Shown: positions 63,600-64,000 of the stretch, piece after piece
Position numbering within the stretch: position 1 is the first letter of the stretch
How the letters are laid out: every line of letters starts with the position of its first letter
NCBI GenBank assembly: GCA_028751875.1
Contig: CM054135.1
Span: 11,772,383-11,836,382, forward strand
Source: Rapana venosa
Taxonomy: Eukaryota > Mollusca > Gastropoda > Neogastropoda > Muricidae
Direction of reading: 5' to 3'
DNA length: 64,000 bases
The notes under the pieces: model-generated
What the model saw: only the letters and a program-made list of their open reading frames with translations
What the model was told of the DNA's origin: nothing
Databases searched by the model: none
Position numbers and translations under genes: made by a program

Positions 63600-64000
63600 G
63601 TTTGGCTCAATCAAGGTGTCGGAAATTGTAGAGAGTTTATCGAGGTTTTCAGGCAAAGACTGATTGACTGCCGTTGGCAGCAGTGGAATGGCCATATACA
63701 AAACAGTGAAAGATTTCAAATGTACAGACAGTTTATAGGTTCACACGATGTCAAACCTTATCTAAAGCTTGATATGGACATACATTTGAAAAGAATTATG
63801 TCTAAGTTTAGACTTGGTGTATCAGACATAAATGTTCATAAATTTAGATATATAGAACATGATGATGATGACCTCAGGCTGCTATGCCCATTATGTAAGC
63901 AAACAGTGGAAGATGAAGTTCATTTTGTGCTGTGCTGTCCAGTATTAGAAGATGTAAGACAGAATTACATTCCGGTAAAGTATAGTAGACAGCCTAATTT
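63600..64000 (+). mobile_element. Zinc-knuckle LINE, C-terminal part, running off the window
   Basis: Plus strand: R-E-F-I-E-V-F-R-Q-R-L-I-D (63615), W-N-G-H-I (63680), Y-L-K-L-D-M-D (63755), F-R-L-G-V-S-D-I-N (63810), C-P-L-C-K-Q-T-V-E-D-E-V-H-F-V-L-C-C-P (63887), and I-P-V-K-Y (63970). It is collinear with 61620-61930 in the element at 59.5-62.1 kb and open for about 130 codons up to the window edge. It is much better kept than the other copies and may continue into an intact 3' end. Confidence 0.8.

Noticed and set aside
1..64000. LTR retrotransposon, DNA transposon or viral insertions
   Set aside because: I looked for protease/integrase motifs, paired long terminal repeats and transposase signatures and saw none; all RT sequences are of non-LTR type.

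Overview
This window looks like animal nuclear DNA with low gene density, made mostly of retrotransposons and simple repeats. I infer a mollusc, most likely a gastropod. The basis is the mix of RTE-like, L2/CR1-like and zinc-knuckle LINEs, several tRNA-derived SINE families and a 5S-rRNA-like SINE, long TG/GA/GATA/CATA microsatellites, and short phase-0 or phase-2 exons with GT..AG introns. The phylum is an inference. No prokaryotic operon, CRISPR array, rRNA gene or convincing functional tRNA gene was seen.

The only cellular genes I can support are two copies of one glycosyltransferase gene (GT32-like, GT-A fold), arranged tail to tail. Copy A is on the + strand (exons 4760-5511, 6326-6635, 16364-16602). 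It is frameshifted in several places and no first exons are visible. Copy B is on the - strand (exons near 49012-48956, 48671-48513, 44138-43391, 34538-34229, 31483-31244) and is nearly complete. The protein has two GT-like halves. The first keeps the fold-like pattern but lost the DXD motif; the second keeps it (D-C-D in A, D-F-D in B). Intron pieces, including an old SINE, are shared by A and B, so the whole locus was duplicated, introns included.

Region by region: 1-4.7 kb holds LINE and SINE debris. 4.7-16.6 kb is copy A, whose second intron carries a 5'-inverted RTE copy (10.05-12.47 kb), an L2/CR1-like LINE and SINEs. 16.9-18.5 kb is an RTE copy split by a SINE. 18.8-23.4 kb is a run of minisatellites (38, 25, 52 and 46 bp units) and TG/TA repeats. 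24-31 kb has a duplicated 330-bp repeat and a Jockey-superfamily LINE split by an L2/CR1-like LINE. 31.2-49.0 kb is copy B, with an almost full-length RTE element (36.9-40.0 kb), a further RTE copy, an RNase H-bearing LINE and many SINEs in its introns. 49-64 kb is SINEs, microsatellites, a long L2/CR1-like LINE (-), and two LINEs joined head to tail (56.4-62.1 kb), ending in another LINE that runs off the window.

The interesting biology is in how the parts interact: a SINE family carrying the 3' tail of the local L2/CR1-like LINE, a twin-priming-type inversion in an RTE copy, a minisatellite grown out of the stop codon of copy B, and a two-domain transferase in which one domain looks catalytically dead.
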